A DNA stretch of 24,340 nucleotides from JBFGCT01 sp041581055. GTDB lineage: Bacteria > Actinomycetota > Acidimicrobiia > Acidimicrobiales > Ilumatobacteraceae. This document shows, piece after piece, positions 14,328 through 21,919 of the stretch (position 1 is its first letter; each line of letters begins with the position of its first letter). The DNA lies in contig JBFGCT010000045.1 of assembly GCA_041581055.1 (NCBI GenBank), positions 1-24,340 on the forward strand, in the 5' to 3' direction. Position numbers and translations under genes: made by a program. The notes under the pieces were generated by a model. It saw only the letters and a program-made list of their open reading frames with translations, made no database searches and was not told where the DNA came from.

Positions 14328-14936
14328 ATGGCGCTGCGGCACCCCTCGCGACCGGCGGCCCCGGTCCGCCTCCACGGCAAGCGGGTCATGTTGCGGCCCC
14401 TCGCCCCCAGCGACTTCCGGGCGTGGAGCGAGGTACGCGTCACCAACGAGGAGTGGTTGACCGTCTGGGAGCCGCGCCGCCAGGTGCACCAGCCCGACCC
14501 GACCCGCGACAAGTCCGCGTTCACGGCGCGCTGCCTGCAGCGCGACCGCGACCGGGGGTCGGGGACGGCGTACCAGTTCGGGCTGTTCGTCGACCAGGCC
14601 GTCGTCGGCGAGGTCAACCTGAACAACATCATCCGCGGCGCGATGCAGTCGGGCACGATCGGGTACTGGATCGATCAGCGCCACGCCGGCCGGGGCTACG
14701 TCGCCGAGGCCGTCGTGCTGGTGCTCCAGTTCGCGTTCGAGCAGCTCCGACTCCACCGGGTCGAGATCTGCATCGTGCCGCGCAATCTGCGCAGCCGGCG
14801 GGTCGTCGAGAAGTTGGGCATCCGCGACGAGGGAATCGCCGCCCGCTACCTGGAGATCAACGGGACGTGGGAGGACCACATCCGCTACGGCATCACCGTC
14901 GAGGAATGGGAGGCGCGCCGCGGCGAGTTGGGTTGA
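14328..14936 (+). CDS. GNAT acetyltransferase, RimJ/RimL type
   Basis: A 202-residue GNAT-fold protein. The N-terminal VRLHGKRVMLRPLAPSDF (13-30) is the usual opening of the RimJ/RimL group. The acetyl-CoA pyrophosphate loop is QRHAGRGYVAEAV (117-129), and the last strands contain RVEICIVPRNLRSRRVVEKLGIRDEG. RimJ-type enzymes acetylate N-terminal alpha-amino groups, often of ribosomal proteins, but many relatives act on other substrates; the target here is unknown. The ATG at 14328 is one base past the preceding stop, and the longer open frame upstream overlaps the DUF501 gene in another frame and is not coding. It is the last gene of the MocA-coxG-DUF501 run and converges with the small basic gene. 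Confidence 0.9.
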   Translation: MALRHPSRPAAPVRLHGKRVMLRPLAPSDFRAWSEVRVTNEEWLTVWEPRRQVHQPDPTRDKSAFTARCLQRDRDRGSGTAYQFGLFVDQAVVGEVNLNNIIRGAMQSGTIGYWIDQRHAGRGYVAEAVVLVLQFAFEQLRLHRVEICIVPRNLRSRRVVEKLGIRDEGIAARYLEINGTWEDHIRYGITVEEWEARRGELG

Positions 14937-14951
14937 GCCCTGTTGGCAGCG

Positions 14952-15290
14952 TCAGAACCCGGCGAGACCGGGATTCTCGTGCGCCAACTCGTGCGCCTGC
15001 GCCTTCTGCCGACGGAGCCCGGTACGCCGCTTCCACATCTTCGTCTTCCAATGACGCTGGGAGCGGCCGCGCTTGGCGACCTTGCTCTTGGCGACCTCGG
15101 AGTCGTGGTGGTGCATCGGCTTCCAGGCGGCGCCCGGCTCGTGGACATCCTCCGGATCGACACCGGCGCACACGTCCTGTGCTACCGACTGGAGCTCGAC
15201 ATGGATTCGGTGCCGCTCGCTGTGGGCGTGGGCACGCACTTCCTGCTTCGGCGGCAACGGCACCTCGGTGGTGCGGTGGCGCTGGCTCAT
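14952..15290 (-). CDS. Small, highly basic His/Arg/Lys-rich protein of unknown function
   Basis: A 112-residue protein I do not recognise. The gene is supported by a near-perfect ribosome-binding site, AGGAGG followed about 7 nt later by ATG, and by codons that mostly end in G or C. A mostly hydrophilic N-terminal half (1-65, including a HAHSERH segment and PMHHHD) is followed by a strongly basic segment with SKVAKRGRSQRH, WKTKMWKRRTGLRRQK (about 80-100). Only one Cys is present and there is no signal peptide or membrane segment. The basic half suggests binding to RNA, DNA or the ribosome; the histidines could bind metal. Both are inference only. It stands alone, converging with the GNAT gene and divergent from the second moxR gene. 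The opposite-strand ORF over the same bases has no comparable start signal. Confidence 0.65.
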   Translation of the reverse strand: MSQRHRTTEVPLPPKQEVRAHAHSERHRIHVELQSVAQDVCAGVDPEDVHEPGAAWKPMHHHDSEVAKSKVAKRGRSQRHWKTKMWKRRTGLRRQKAQAHELAHENPGLAGF

Positions 15291-15343
15291 TGGCTACCTC
15301 CTACTTCGTGGCTTCCCACGGTGGTTTCGGTTGCTGACGGGGA

Positions 15344-15359
15344 TCCCTCCCAAGAGGGA
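15344..15359 (-). promoter_or_regulatory. Small stem-loop upstream of the basic-protein gene
   Basis: On the minus strand, TCCCTC-TTGG-GAGGGA forms a perfect 6-bp stem with a 4-nt loop, about 53 nt before the ATG. If transcribed, it would lie in the 5' leader. The TCCCTC arm is partly complementary to the downstream AGGAGG. A role is not shown. Confidence 0.25.
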
Positions 15360-15430
15360 ACGTAGCGGAACGGACACGGCGATTTGGAGGCATGTATGTA
15401 ACGATCGTGCGCGATTGTGCCGGCCCGACG

Positions 15431-15450
15431 TTGACCTGGTGTTTCGTCAA
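15431..15450. promoter_or_regulatory. Operator-like inverted repeat before the second moxR
   Basis: TTGAC-N10-GTCAA lies 30 bp before the moxR GTG, inside the divergent intergenic region 15291-15480. TTGAC on either strand also resembles a -35 box, but I found no convincing -10 at proper spacing on either side. Confidence 0.25.
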
Positions 15451-15480
15451 GTTGTCGGCTCGACGAGCCGATCATGACCC

Positions 15481-16509
15481 GTGGACACGCTTCCGCCGCC
15501 GCTGGCGGCTGCATCGCTGCGCTCGGCCGGAGCGTCGAACGGCGGGCCCCGGACGCGGGGCGCGCCGGACAAATCGGCCGGGGTCGCGGCACTCGGCGCC
15601 CGCCTGGTCGGCGCGCTCGACTCGGTGCTCGCCGGGAAGCAGGCGACGACCGAAATCGCCGTCGAGACCCTGTTCGCCGGCGGCCACCTCTTGATCGAGG
15701 ACGTGCCGGGCGTCGGCAAGACCCTGCTCGCTCAGTCCCTCGCCCGCGCCGTCGGCGGGACGTTCGGGCGGATCCAGGGGACGAGCGACCTGCTCCCGGG
15801 CGACATCACCGGGTCGCTGTTCCCGACCGCCGACGGGCACGCGATGGCGTTCCGGCGCGGTCCGGTGTTCGCCAACGTCGTCGTGTTCGACGAGTTGAAC
15901 CGGGCGACGCCGAGGACGCAGTCGGCGCTGCTCGAGGTCGCCGAGGAGTCGACGGTGACGATCGACGGCGTCAGCCATCGGCTCCCGGCGCCGTTCATGC
16001 TCGTCGCCACGCAGAACCCGATCGAGATCGCCGGAACCTACGGGCTCGGCGAGGGTGCGCTCGACCGGTTCGCGGCGGTCGTCGCGCCCGGGCGGGCGAC
16101 CGCCGAGCACGAGCTCGACGTGCTGACCGGGCGCCGCGGCCGAGCGATGCTCTCGGCCATCGAACCGGTCACGTCGCCCGAAGAGATCGAGCGCGCGGTG
16201 CGCTGGGTTGCGGGGGTGCACGTGACCGACGACGTCGCGGCCTACGTGGTCGCACTGCTGGCGGCGACTCGCGACCATCCCCGCGTCCGGCTCGGCGCCT
16301 CGACCAGGGGCGGGGTCGCGCTGATCGGTCTCGCCCGAGCCCGCGCCGCGCGACGTGGCCGCACGTACGTCGTGCCCGACGACGTCGTCGCGCTCGCCGG
16401 CCCGGTGCTCGGCCATCGGGTGCTGGTGCGCGACGGCACCGGCGCGACGACGGCCGGGCGCGAGGTCGTGGCCGAGTGCCTGGCGGCGAGTCCGCCGCCG
16501 GCGGTGTGA
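15481..16509 (+). CDS. MoxR-family AAA+ ATPase
   Basis: A 342-residue AAA+ ATPase of the MoxR group. Walker A is EDVPGVGKT (73-81), Walker B VVVFDELNRA (133-142) and sensor 1 VATQNP (175-180). It has the motif QGTSDLLPGDITG (99-111), typical of MoxR proteins that accompany DUF58 and transglutaminase genes. The first ~30 residues are low-complexity, so the true start may be slightly downstream; the GTG at 15481 is the first plausible start after the intergenic region and has no clear Shine-Dalgarno sequence. These ATPases act as chaperone-like factors for VWA/DUF58 partners; the actual client is unknown. The DUF58-transglutaminase gene starts 4 nt after its stop, so they form an operon. It is distinct from coxD, with which it shares only family-level features. 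Confidence 0.9.
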   Translation: MDTLPPPLAAASLRSAGASNGGPRTRGAPDKSAGVAALGARLVGALDSVLAGKQATTEIAVETLFAGGHLLIEDVPGVGKTLLAQSLARAVGGTFGRIQGTSDLLPGDITGSLFPTADGHAMAFRRGPVFANVVVFDELNRATPRTQSALLEVAEESTVTIDGVSHRLPAPFMLVATQNPIEIAGTYGLGEGALDRFAAVVAPGRATAEHELDVLTGRRGRAMLSAIEPVTSPEEIERAVRWVAGVHVTDDVAAYVVALLAATRDHPRVRLGASTRGGVALIGLARARAARRGRTYVVPDDVVALAGPVLGHRVLVRDGTGATTAGREVVAECLAASPPPAV

Positions 16510-16513
16510 GCGC

Positions 16514-19500
16514 GTGGAGCGGCGACGCCCGATCGGGTTCTCGCCCGGCAGCGCGGCGTTCGCCGCGGCCTGGGTCGTCGGCCTCGGAATCGCCCGCCTG
16601 ACCGGCTCGCCGGCCGTCGTCCTCCTGCTGGTCGCGGCGGCGGCCACGTTCGCCGGGTCGGCGATCGGCGCATGGTTCCGGCTGCGACGGGTCGTCGTCG
16701 ACCGGATCGTGGCGCCGACCGTCGCCACCGTCGGCGAGGACGTCCCGGTGTCGATCATCCTGAGCGACCGGGACGTCGTGGCGGCGCCGGTGGCGTTGAC
16801 GATCTCCACGCCGCACGGCGCTGCCCCGCTGGCGCGGGTCGACGGCGCCGGCGCGGGCGCCGTCACCGCGAGCATCGCCTTCCCGGCGGCCGGCGTCGTC
16901 GACGAGCTCGTCGTCGGGGTCGAGAGCGCCGGCGCCGCGGGGCTGCTGTGGTGGCGCGGGCGCGCCCGGATCGCCGTCGAGCCGATCCACGTCGCGCCGG
17001 TCGCCGCCGGCGGCCTGCTGCCGGTCGAGGCCAGTGCCCGGCGCGCCCACGATCGGCTCGATCGCGGGCACGCCGCGCGGCGCGGGCCGACGCTCGGCGA
17101 CCTCGACGGCATTCGCCAGTGGCGCGACGGCGACCCCGACCACGCCGTGCACTGGCCCTCGACGATGCGCGCCGGCGAGTTGATCGTGCGCGACCGCTCG
17201 GTGACGACCGACCGGCGCTGGATCGTTCGCCTCGATCGACTCCGGCGTCGCCCCTCCGCCGACGGCGCGCCGGCGCAACCGTCCCCGGCGGCCCGCCTGC
17301 GCCAGACGCTGGAGGAGGGGCTGCGCCGCGGCCACGACGTCATCGTCGACGACGGATCCTCGGACGCGGGCGGCCGGCACGTCGTGCGGTCGGCGGACGA
17401 CGCGGCCAGATGGTCGGCGCTTTGCGCCGAGGCGCCGCCACCGCCCGGGCCACGGCCGGCGCTCCATCGGCGGACCCTTCGGCTCGGGCACGGCGACGAG
17501 CCCCAGACGGTCTCCGCCCGCGCCCGCTGGCTCACCGCCGGTGCGGCGTTCGCCGCGATCGGCATGCTGACCGGCGCGCTCACGGCGGCGATGACGTCGT
17601 ACGCCCTTGCCGCGGCCGGCATCGTCGCCGGCGTCCTCGTCTCGGTCCGCTACGGCGCGGCGGGTCGCGTCCGGCCCGTGTGGCTGCGGGTTGTGATCGG
17701 GGGCGCGGCGCTGACGGCGCTGGTGCTGATCGCCGCCGACGCGCAGGGCGTCGACGGGTTGCTCCGCGCGCTGCGCGGACCGTTGCCCGACCTGTTGATC
17801 GCGCTCGTCGTGATCCACGGCTTCGAGGCGACCGACCGGCGCACGGTCCGGGTCCACCTCGCCATCTCCTCGGTGGTCGTCGCCTACGCCACCGGCCTGC
17901 GCATCGACGACCGCGTCGCCTGGTGGCTCGTCGCGTGGGGCGCCCTGGTCGTGGCCGCGACACGGGCGACCGCGGGCACGGCCCGTCGATCGGCCGACCG
18001 GGCCGGCGGGGCGCGGACGCGACCGTCCGCCGTCGCCGCCGGTCGGTGGAAGGCGGCGCGCCTGACCGCGTCGTCGGCCGCGGTCGCGGCGGCGACCGTC
18101 GCGGTGCTCGGCCTCGTGCCGATCCCCGACGGGCCGGCCAACCTCGGGCTGCCGGCGCTCGCCGACGACGCGCTGGCCGTCGACTCGCCCGGCGCGCTGG
18201 CCGGACCAGACGGCTCGATCTCGCGCCCCGGCGACCGCGGGGACGGAACGCGCGGCGCGCTCGGCCAGGTGGGCGGCTACCCCGGCTTCTCCGAGACGCT
18301 CGACACCTCGATCCGCGGCGATCTCGGCGACGAGGTCGTGTTGCGCGTCAAGGCGCCCGAGCCGGCGTTCTGGCGGGGGCAGACGTTCAGCGACTTCGAC
18401 GGCCGCTTCTGGACCGTGTCGCCCGACCGGGGACGACCGCAGGCCGGCCCGACGATCGAGGTTCCCCCGACGCTCGGCGACGACATGGGCGCGCCGACGT
18501 CCCGGTTCGTGCAGACGTTCCACGTCGAGGCCGACCTGCCGAACGTGGTCTTCGCCGCGTCGAGGCCCGCGGTGCTGATGTTCGAGGGCACGGTCCACAC
18601 CCGGCCCGACGGTGCGCTGCGGGCCGGTTCGACGCTCGGCGCGGGATCGGTGTACACCGTCGTCTCGCGGCGCGTGGAGGTCACCGCGGACAGCTTGCGG
18701 GCGCAGGGCGACGTCGGGGAGTGGTTCGCGCAGTTCGACGATCCGCAGTCGATCGCCGCCCTCGCCCCGTACCTCGCGCTCCCCGCGTCGACGACCGAGC
18801 GCACCGTCGCGCTCGCCGGCCGGCTGCGGGCCGCCACGACATACGACACGATCCTCGCCTATGAGGGATGGCTCGCGGCGAACACGGTCTACGACATCGA
18901 CGCGCCGGTGCCGGCGGACGGGACCGACGCCGTCGACGACTACCTGTTCACCGCGCGACGCGGCTTCTGCGAGCAGATCGCCTCCAGCCTCGTCGTGATG
19001 TTGCGCAGCCAGGGGGTTCCGGCGCGCCTTGCCAGCGGCTACCTCCCCGGCGAGCGGGACCGCGTGTCGGGCGTCTGGCAGGTGCGGGCCCGAGACGCCC
19101 ACGCGTGGGTCGAGGTGTGGTTCCCGGGCAGCGGTTGGCAGCCATTCGACCCCACCGCCGAGGTCCCGCTGAGCGGCGACGTCGAGCAGGGCACCATCGG
19201 CGGCGACCTCGTGGCGGCGGCGATCTCGACGATCGCGGGCCGGCTCGCCGAAGGGGCGGTCGCCGGCGCGGCCTTGCTCGTCGGCTACGCGCTCCTGCGG
19301 CAGGCGCTCACCATCCGGCGCCGTCGGGCGCGTGGGCGCTGGGGGCTGTTGCAGGACCGGTTCACGACGCTCGGCAGCGCGGTCGGCGAGCCCGCCGGAC
19401 CTCCCCTGACCAACCCGCTGATCGCCCGCCGGCTCGCGCTCGCCGGGCCGGGTCGGGACGGCGGCGGACAGCGGGGCGACGACGTCGCGTTCGTGGCCAC

Positions 19501-19606
19501 CGCGCTCGACCGCGTGCGGTTCGACCCGGCGTGGACCGACGACGACGCCGAGTACGGGATCGTGCGCGACGAGATCGTGCGGCTCGAGCGGTCGGCCCGC
19601 GCGTGA
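16514..19606 (+). CDS. DUF58-TgpA fusion: membrane transglutaminase-like protein
   Basis: A 1030-residue protein that combines two normally separate partners of MoxR. Residues 12-52 form two membrane helices. The DUF58 domain follows, with its signature GIRQWRDGDPDHAVHWPSTMRAG at 199-221 (family GxRxYxxGDxxRxIHWxxxAR). From about 338 to 485 there are several membrane helices, and another at 516-534, as in the TgpA N-terminal region. An extracytoplasmic part (about 540-900) carries the transglutaminase-like core with Cys819 (RRGFCEQ), His863 (RDAHAWVEV) and Asp879 (PFDPT). A late helix (about 905-925) and a cytoplasmic tail, comparable to DUF4129 regions, end the protein. All three catalytic residues are present. 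Start taken as GTG 16514, 4 nt after the moxR stop; the open frame extends further up but only through moxR. The substrate is unknown; TgpA proteins are thought to act at the cell envelope. Confidence 0.87.
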   Translation: MERRRPIGFSPGSAAFAAAWVVGLGIARLTGSPAVVLLLVAAAATFAGSAIGAWFRLRRVVVDRIVAPTVATVGEDVPVSIILSDRDVVAAPVALTISTPHGAAPLARVDGAGAGAVTASIAFPAAGVVDELVVGVESAGAAGLLWWRGRARIAVEPIHVAPVAAGGLLPVEASARRAHDRLDRGHAARRGPTLGDLDGIRQWRDGDPDHAVHWPSTMRAGELIVRDRSVTTDRRWIVRLDRLRRRPSADGAPAQPSPAARLRQTLEEGLRRGHDVIVDDGSSDAGGRHVVRSADDAARWSALCAEAPPPPGPRPALHRRTLRLGHGDEPQTVSARARWLTAGAAFAAIGMLTGALTAAMTSYALAAAGIVAGVLVSVRYGAAGRVRPVWLRVVIGGAALTALVLIAADAQGVDGLLRALRGPLPDLLIALVVIHGFEATDRRTVRVHLAISSVVVAYATGLRIDDRVAWWLVAWGALVVAATRATAGTARRSADRAGGARTRPSAVAAGRWKAARLTASSAAVAAATVAVLGLVPIPDGPANLGLPALADDALAVDSPGALAGPDGSISRPGDRGDGTRGALGQVGGYPGFSETLDTSIRGDLGDEVVLRVKAPEPAFWRGQTFSDFDGRFWTVSPDRGRPQAGPTIEVPPTLGDDMGAPTSRFVQTFHVEADLPNVVFAASRPAVLMFEGTVHTRPDGALRAGSTLGAGSVYTVVSRRVEVTADSLRAQGDVGEWFAQFDDPQSIAALAPYLALPASTTERTVALAGRLRAATTYDTILAYEGWLAANTVYDIDAPVPADGTDAVDDYLFTARRGFCEQIASSLVVMLRSQGVPARLASGYLPGERDRVSGVWQVRARDAHAWVEVWFPGSGWQPFDPTAEVPLSGDVEQGTIGGDLVAAAISTIAGRLAEGAVAGAALLVGYALLRQALTIRRRRARGRWGLLQDRFTTLGSAVGEPAGPPLTNPLIARRLALAGPGRDGGGQRGDDVAFVATALDRVRFDPAWTDDDAEYGIVRDEIVRLERSARA

Positions 19607-19654
19607 CGTGTGCGCGCGCCATCGCCCGCCTGCCCCGCGGCGCGGCCTGTCCGG

Positions 19655-20407
19655 TCAGCGCTTGGAGATCTTCGCCCGCAACGCGGCCAGCCGCTCCTCG
19701 AACCACGGCTGGCGGGTGCTCCAGAGCTGCGGGTCGAGCTCGCGCTGGACGGCCGCGGGGTGGTCGGCGACCCCGGCCATCGCCTGGATCGTGGCCTTGG
19801 CGGTGATCGCCAGCTCACGCGGGGCCGACGCGGCGCGGGCGGCGAACTCGTGGGCGACGTCGAGCAGCGCGTCGGCCGCCACCGAGCGGAACGCCAGCCC
19901 GACCCGCTCGGCCTCGGCGCCGTCGAAGACCTGGCCGAACACGACGGCCGCCATCGCCACCTGCGGGCCGGCGATCCGGCGCAGCATCCAGGTGTGCCCG
20001 CCGCCGGGGTGGATGCCGAGCTGGAGGAAGCGGGTGTCGAGCTTGGCGGTGTCGGCGACGATCCGCACGTCGCAGCCGAGCGCGAGGTTCATGCCGGCGC
20101 CGACCGCCGCCCCGTTGACCGCGGCGACCGTCGGCAGCGGGCTGCGGGCGATCCGCAGGAAACCCTCGTAGATGCCCCCCAAGCTGTCACCGGTCGCCTC
20201 GGCGAGGTTGCCCAGGTTGGCGCCGGCGCAGAATGCGGGCGGCGTTCCGGTCACGACCACCGCGCCGACCGACTCGTCGGCCTCGAAGCCCTCCATCGCC
20301 TCGATGATCTCGGCGACCATCGACGCCGTCAGGGTGTTTCGCTCGCCGGGGTTGTTGAGCGTGAGGGTTCCGACGCGGTCGGCGGTTTCGGTCAGCACGA
20401 GCGGCAT
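19655..20407 (-). CDS. Crotonase-fold protein (enoyl-CoA hydratase/isomerase family), atypical active site
   Basis: A 250-residue crotonase-superfamily protein. Present are the CoA/oxyanion segments FCAGANL (59-65) and AAVNGAAVGAGMNLALGCDV (95-114), then GIHPGGGHTWMLRRIAG (131-147). Aligned with rat enoyl-CoA hydratase, the two catalytic glutamates (Glu144 and Glu164) fall on Phe127 and Ala153, so simple hydration of enoyl-CoA is unlikely. Other superfamily reactions (isomerisation, decarboxylation, hydrolysis) use different residues and remain possible. The start is the ATG giving MPLVLTETADRVGTLTL, the usual beginning; the frame is open further upstream but overlaps the divergent gene. CAGACT lies 7 nt before the ATG. 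Confidence 0.87.
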   Translation of the reverse strand: MPLVLTETADRVGTLTLNNPGERNTLTASMVAEIIEAMEGFEADESVGAVVVTGTPPAFCAGANLGNLAEATGDSLGGIYEGFLRIARSPLPTVAAVNGAAVGAGMNLALGCDVRIVADTAKLDTRFLQLGIHPGGGHTWMLRRIAGPQVAMAAVVFGQVFDGAEAERVGLAFRSVAADALLDVAHEFAARAASAPRELAITAKATIQAMAGVADHPAAVQRELDPQLWSTRQPWFEERLAALRAKISKR

Positions 20408-20414
20408 GGGCCCG

Positions 20415-20420
20415 AGTCTG
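20415..20420 (-). promoter_or_regulatory. Candidate -10-like box of the atypical crotonase gene
   Basis: CAGACT on the minus strand, 7 nt before the ATG at 20407, with no Shine-Dalgarno sequence. It is the same hexamer and nearly the same spacing as before the MocA-like gene. Confidence 0.2.
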
Positions 20421-20504
20421 GCACGCCGGCCGCTCACCGCCGACGGCGAACGGGGGGCGGCATGGATGCGGTCGCCCCGGGAGGGACTACCCTCCGCAAG
20501 GCCC

Positions 20505-21122
20505 ATGTTGGATCACGTGTTCACCGATGCGATCAGCGCCCTGCGTGACGCATTCGAAGCGGCCTTCCTCGAGCGGCAGGCGTTCGAGGAGCACTTTCAG
20601 GCCGACGTCCTGCTCGGCGACCTCACATGGGAGACGAGTTATGGCCTGCCCGGCGAGGGCGAGCCGCCCCGCGTCGTCGCCCACATCACCTTCGACTGGC
20701 CGGCGTGGAGCCAGGCGGCGTACCGGCAGTGGTACATCGAAGAGGAGCTCGAGCGCCGGCCGGCGATCGAGATGGAGATCGTCCTGCGCGTGCAGCGCCT
20801 GTCCGACCCCGCCGACCCCGCGATGATGTACGGCACCACCCCGGACCAGAGCCCGCTGATCGGCGACGACCGCCTGGAGCGAGCGGGCTTGACCGCCGAG
20901 ATCGCCCATCCCGACCCGACGACCGGACCGGCTGACGCGTCGATCGAGTACGCGATCGAGATCACGTACGAGGGGCTCTACGAACTGGCCGAGGAGACCG
21001 TCGCCGACGGCACGAGCACGCTGCTCGACGAGCACTTCGGCGCGCTCGGCGGCTGGATCGCGTCGACGCTCGTGCGGCTGGGGGACCTCCGCCTGTCATT
21101 CCTCCCCGCCGATGAAACATGA
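20505..21122 (+). CDS. Conserved-looking protein of unknown function
   Basis: A 205-residue protein I do not recognise. It is soluble, acidic and without a signal peptide or membrane segment. Visible features are a helical start (MLDHVFTDAISALRDAFEAA), a region rich in aromatic and acidic residues, HITFDWPAWSQAAYRQWYIE (60-79), then alternating strand-like segments such as AIEMEIVLRVQRL (87-99) and IEYAIEITYEGLY. The pattern suggests an alpha/beta protein of the ligand-binding or assembly type, but I make no functional claim. Start at the ATG 20505; the frame is open far upstream, but there it overlaps the divergent crotonase gene. TACCCT lies 11 nt before the ATG. The gene is divergent from one crotonase gene and lies just upstream of a second, with which it is probably cotranscribed. 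Confidence 0.75.
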   Translation: MLDHVFTDAISALRDAFEAAFLERQAFEEHFQADVLLGDLTWETSYGLPGEGEPPRVVAHITFDWPAWSQAAYRQWYIEEELERRPAIEMEIVLRVQRLSDPADPAMMYGTTPDQSPLIGDDRLERAGLTAEIAHPDPTTGPADASIEYAIEITYEGLYELAEETVADGTSTLLDEHFGALGGWIASTLVRLGDLRLSFLPADET

Positions 21123-21129
21123 TGGTGTG

Positions 21130-21915
21130 ATGGCCGACGATCACGTGCTACTCGACGTCTCGGACCGGATCGCGACCATCACGCTCAACCGGCCCGAGGC
21201 GCGCAACGCGCTGTCGAGCGAGATCCTGCGGCTGCTGCTCAAGCGATTGCAGGCCGCCGAGGCCGATGACGACGTCGACGTCGTCGTCCTGACCGGCGCC
21301 GACCCGGCGTTCTGCGCCGGGCTCGACCTCAAGGAACTCGGCGCCTCGGCCGAGAACCTCGGTGGTGGGAGCGGGGCCGACGGCGGTCGCAACCGCGACG
21401 GCGCGCGCGGTCCGTTTCCCAAGCTGACCAAGCCGATCATCGGGGCGATCAACGGCGTCGCGGTGACCGGCGGGTTCGAGCTGGCGCTGAACTGCGACTT
21501 CCTCGTCGCCAGCGAACGCGCCAAGTTCGGCGACACGCACGCCCGCGTCGGGGTGATGCCGGGGTGGGGCCTCACCGTGCTGCTTCCCGCCGCGATCGGT
21601 GTCCGGCGGGCGCGCGAGATGAGCTTCACCGGCAACTTCATGGGCGCCGAGGAGGCGTTCGCCTTCGGGCTGGTCAACCACGTCGTGCCCCACGACGACC
21701 TGCTGCCGGCCACCCGCCGGATCGCCGCCGACATCGTCGGCAACGACCAACAGGGCGTGCGCCAGATCCGCTCGACCTACAACCAGATCGCTCTGCACGA
21801 CGACGACTGGGAGATCGAGGCCCGCGACAGCCGCGCCTGGCGGCGGACCAACTTCAAGCCGGAACGGGTCGCCGCCCGCCGCGCGCTCGTCCAGCGGCGC
21901 GGCCAACAGCAATAG
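21130..21915 (+). CDS. Enoyl-CoA hydratase/isomerase family protein
   Basis: A 261-residue crotonase-superfamily protein for beta-oxidation-type acyl-CoA chemistry. Motifs are ATITLNRPEARNALS (15-29), FCAGLDLKELG (61-71), GAINGVAVTGGFELALNCDF (105-124), FGDTHARVGVMPGWG (133-147) and RAREMSFTG (160-168). The first catalytic Glu of the rat enzyme is replaced by His137, whereas the second is kept as Glu163. The THARVG...PGWG pattern is that of a well-populated actinobacterial group annotated as enoyl-CoA hydratases, with unproven activity. A Gly-rich insertion (about 78-93) lies in the substrate loop. I place the start at ATG 21130 (MADDHVLLDV); an in-frame ATG at 21112 would overlap the preceding stop by 11 nt and is also possible. 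No clear Shine-Dalgarno sequence supports either. Confidence 0.88.
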   Translation: MADDHVLLDVSDRIATITLNRPEARNALSSEILRLLLKRLQAAEADDDVDVVVLTGADPAFCAGLDLKELGASAENLGGGSGADGGRNRDGARGPFPKLTKPIIGAINGVAVTGGFELALNCDFLVASERAKFGDTHARVGVMPGWGLTVLLPAAIGVRRAREMSFTGNFMGAEEAFAFGLVNHVVPHDDLLPATRRIAADIVGNDQQGVRQIRSTYNQIALHDDDWEIEARDSRAWRRTNFKPERVAARRALVQRRGQQQ

Positions 21916-21919
21916 GACC

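Noticed and set aside
14943..15365. Plus-strand ORF of 140 codons over the small basic gene
   Set aside because: No ribosome-binding site and Leu/Val/Gly-rich shadow composition, while the opposite strand has AGGAGG at proper distance before ATG.
15392..15694. ORF starting after GGAGG and overlapping the second moxR gene
   Set aside because: It has a possible ribosome-binding site, but after about 30 codons it runs out of frame through moxR as Arg-rich sequence. No support for a real product.
16169..19102. 977-codon minus-strand ORF
   Set aside because: Antisense to moxR and the DUF58-TgpA gene, with Arg/Gly/Asp-rich low-complexity translation and no domain motif.
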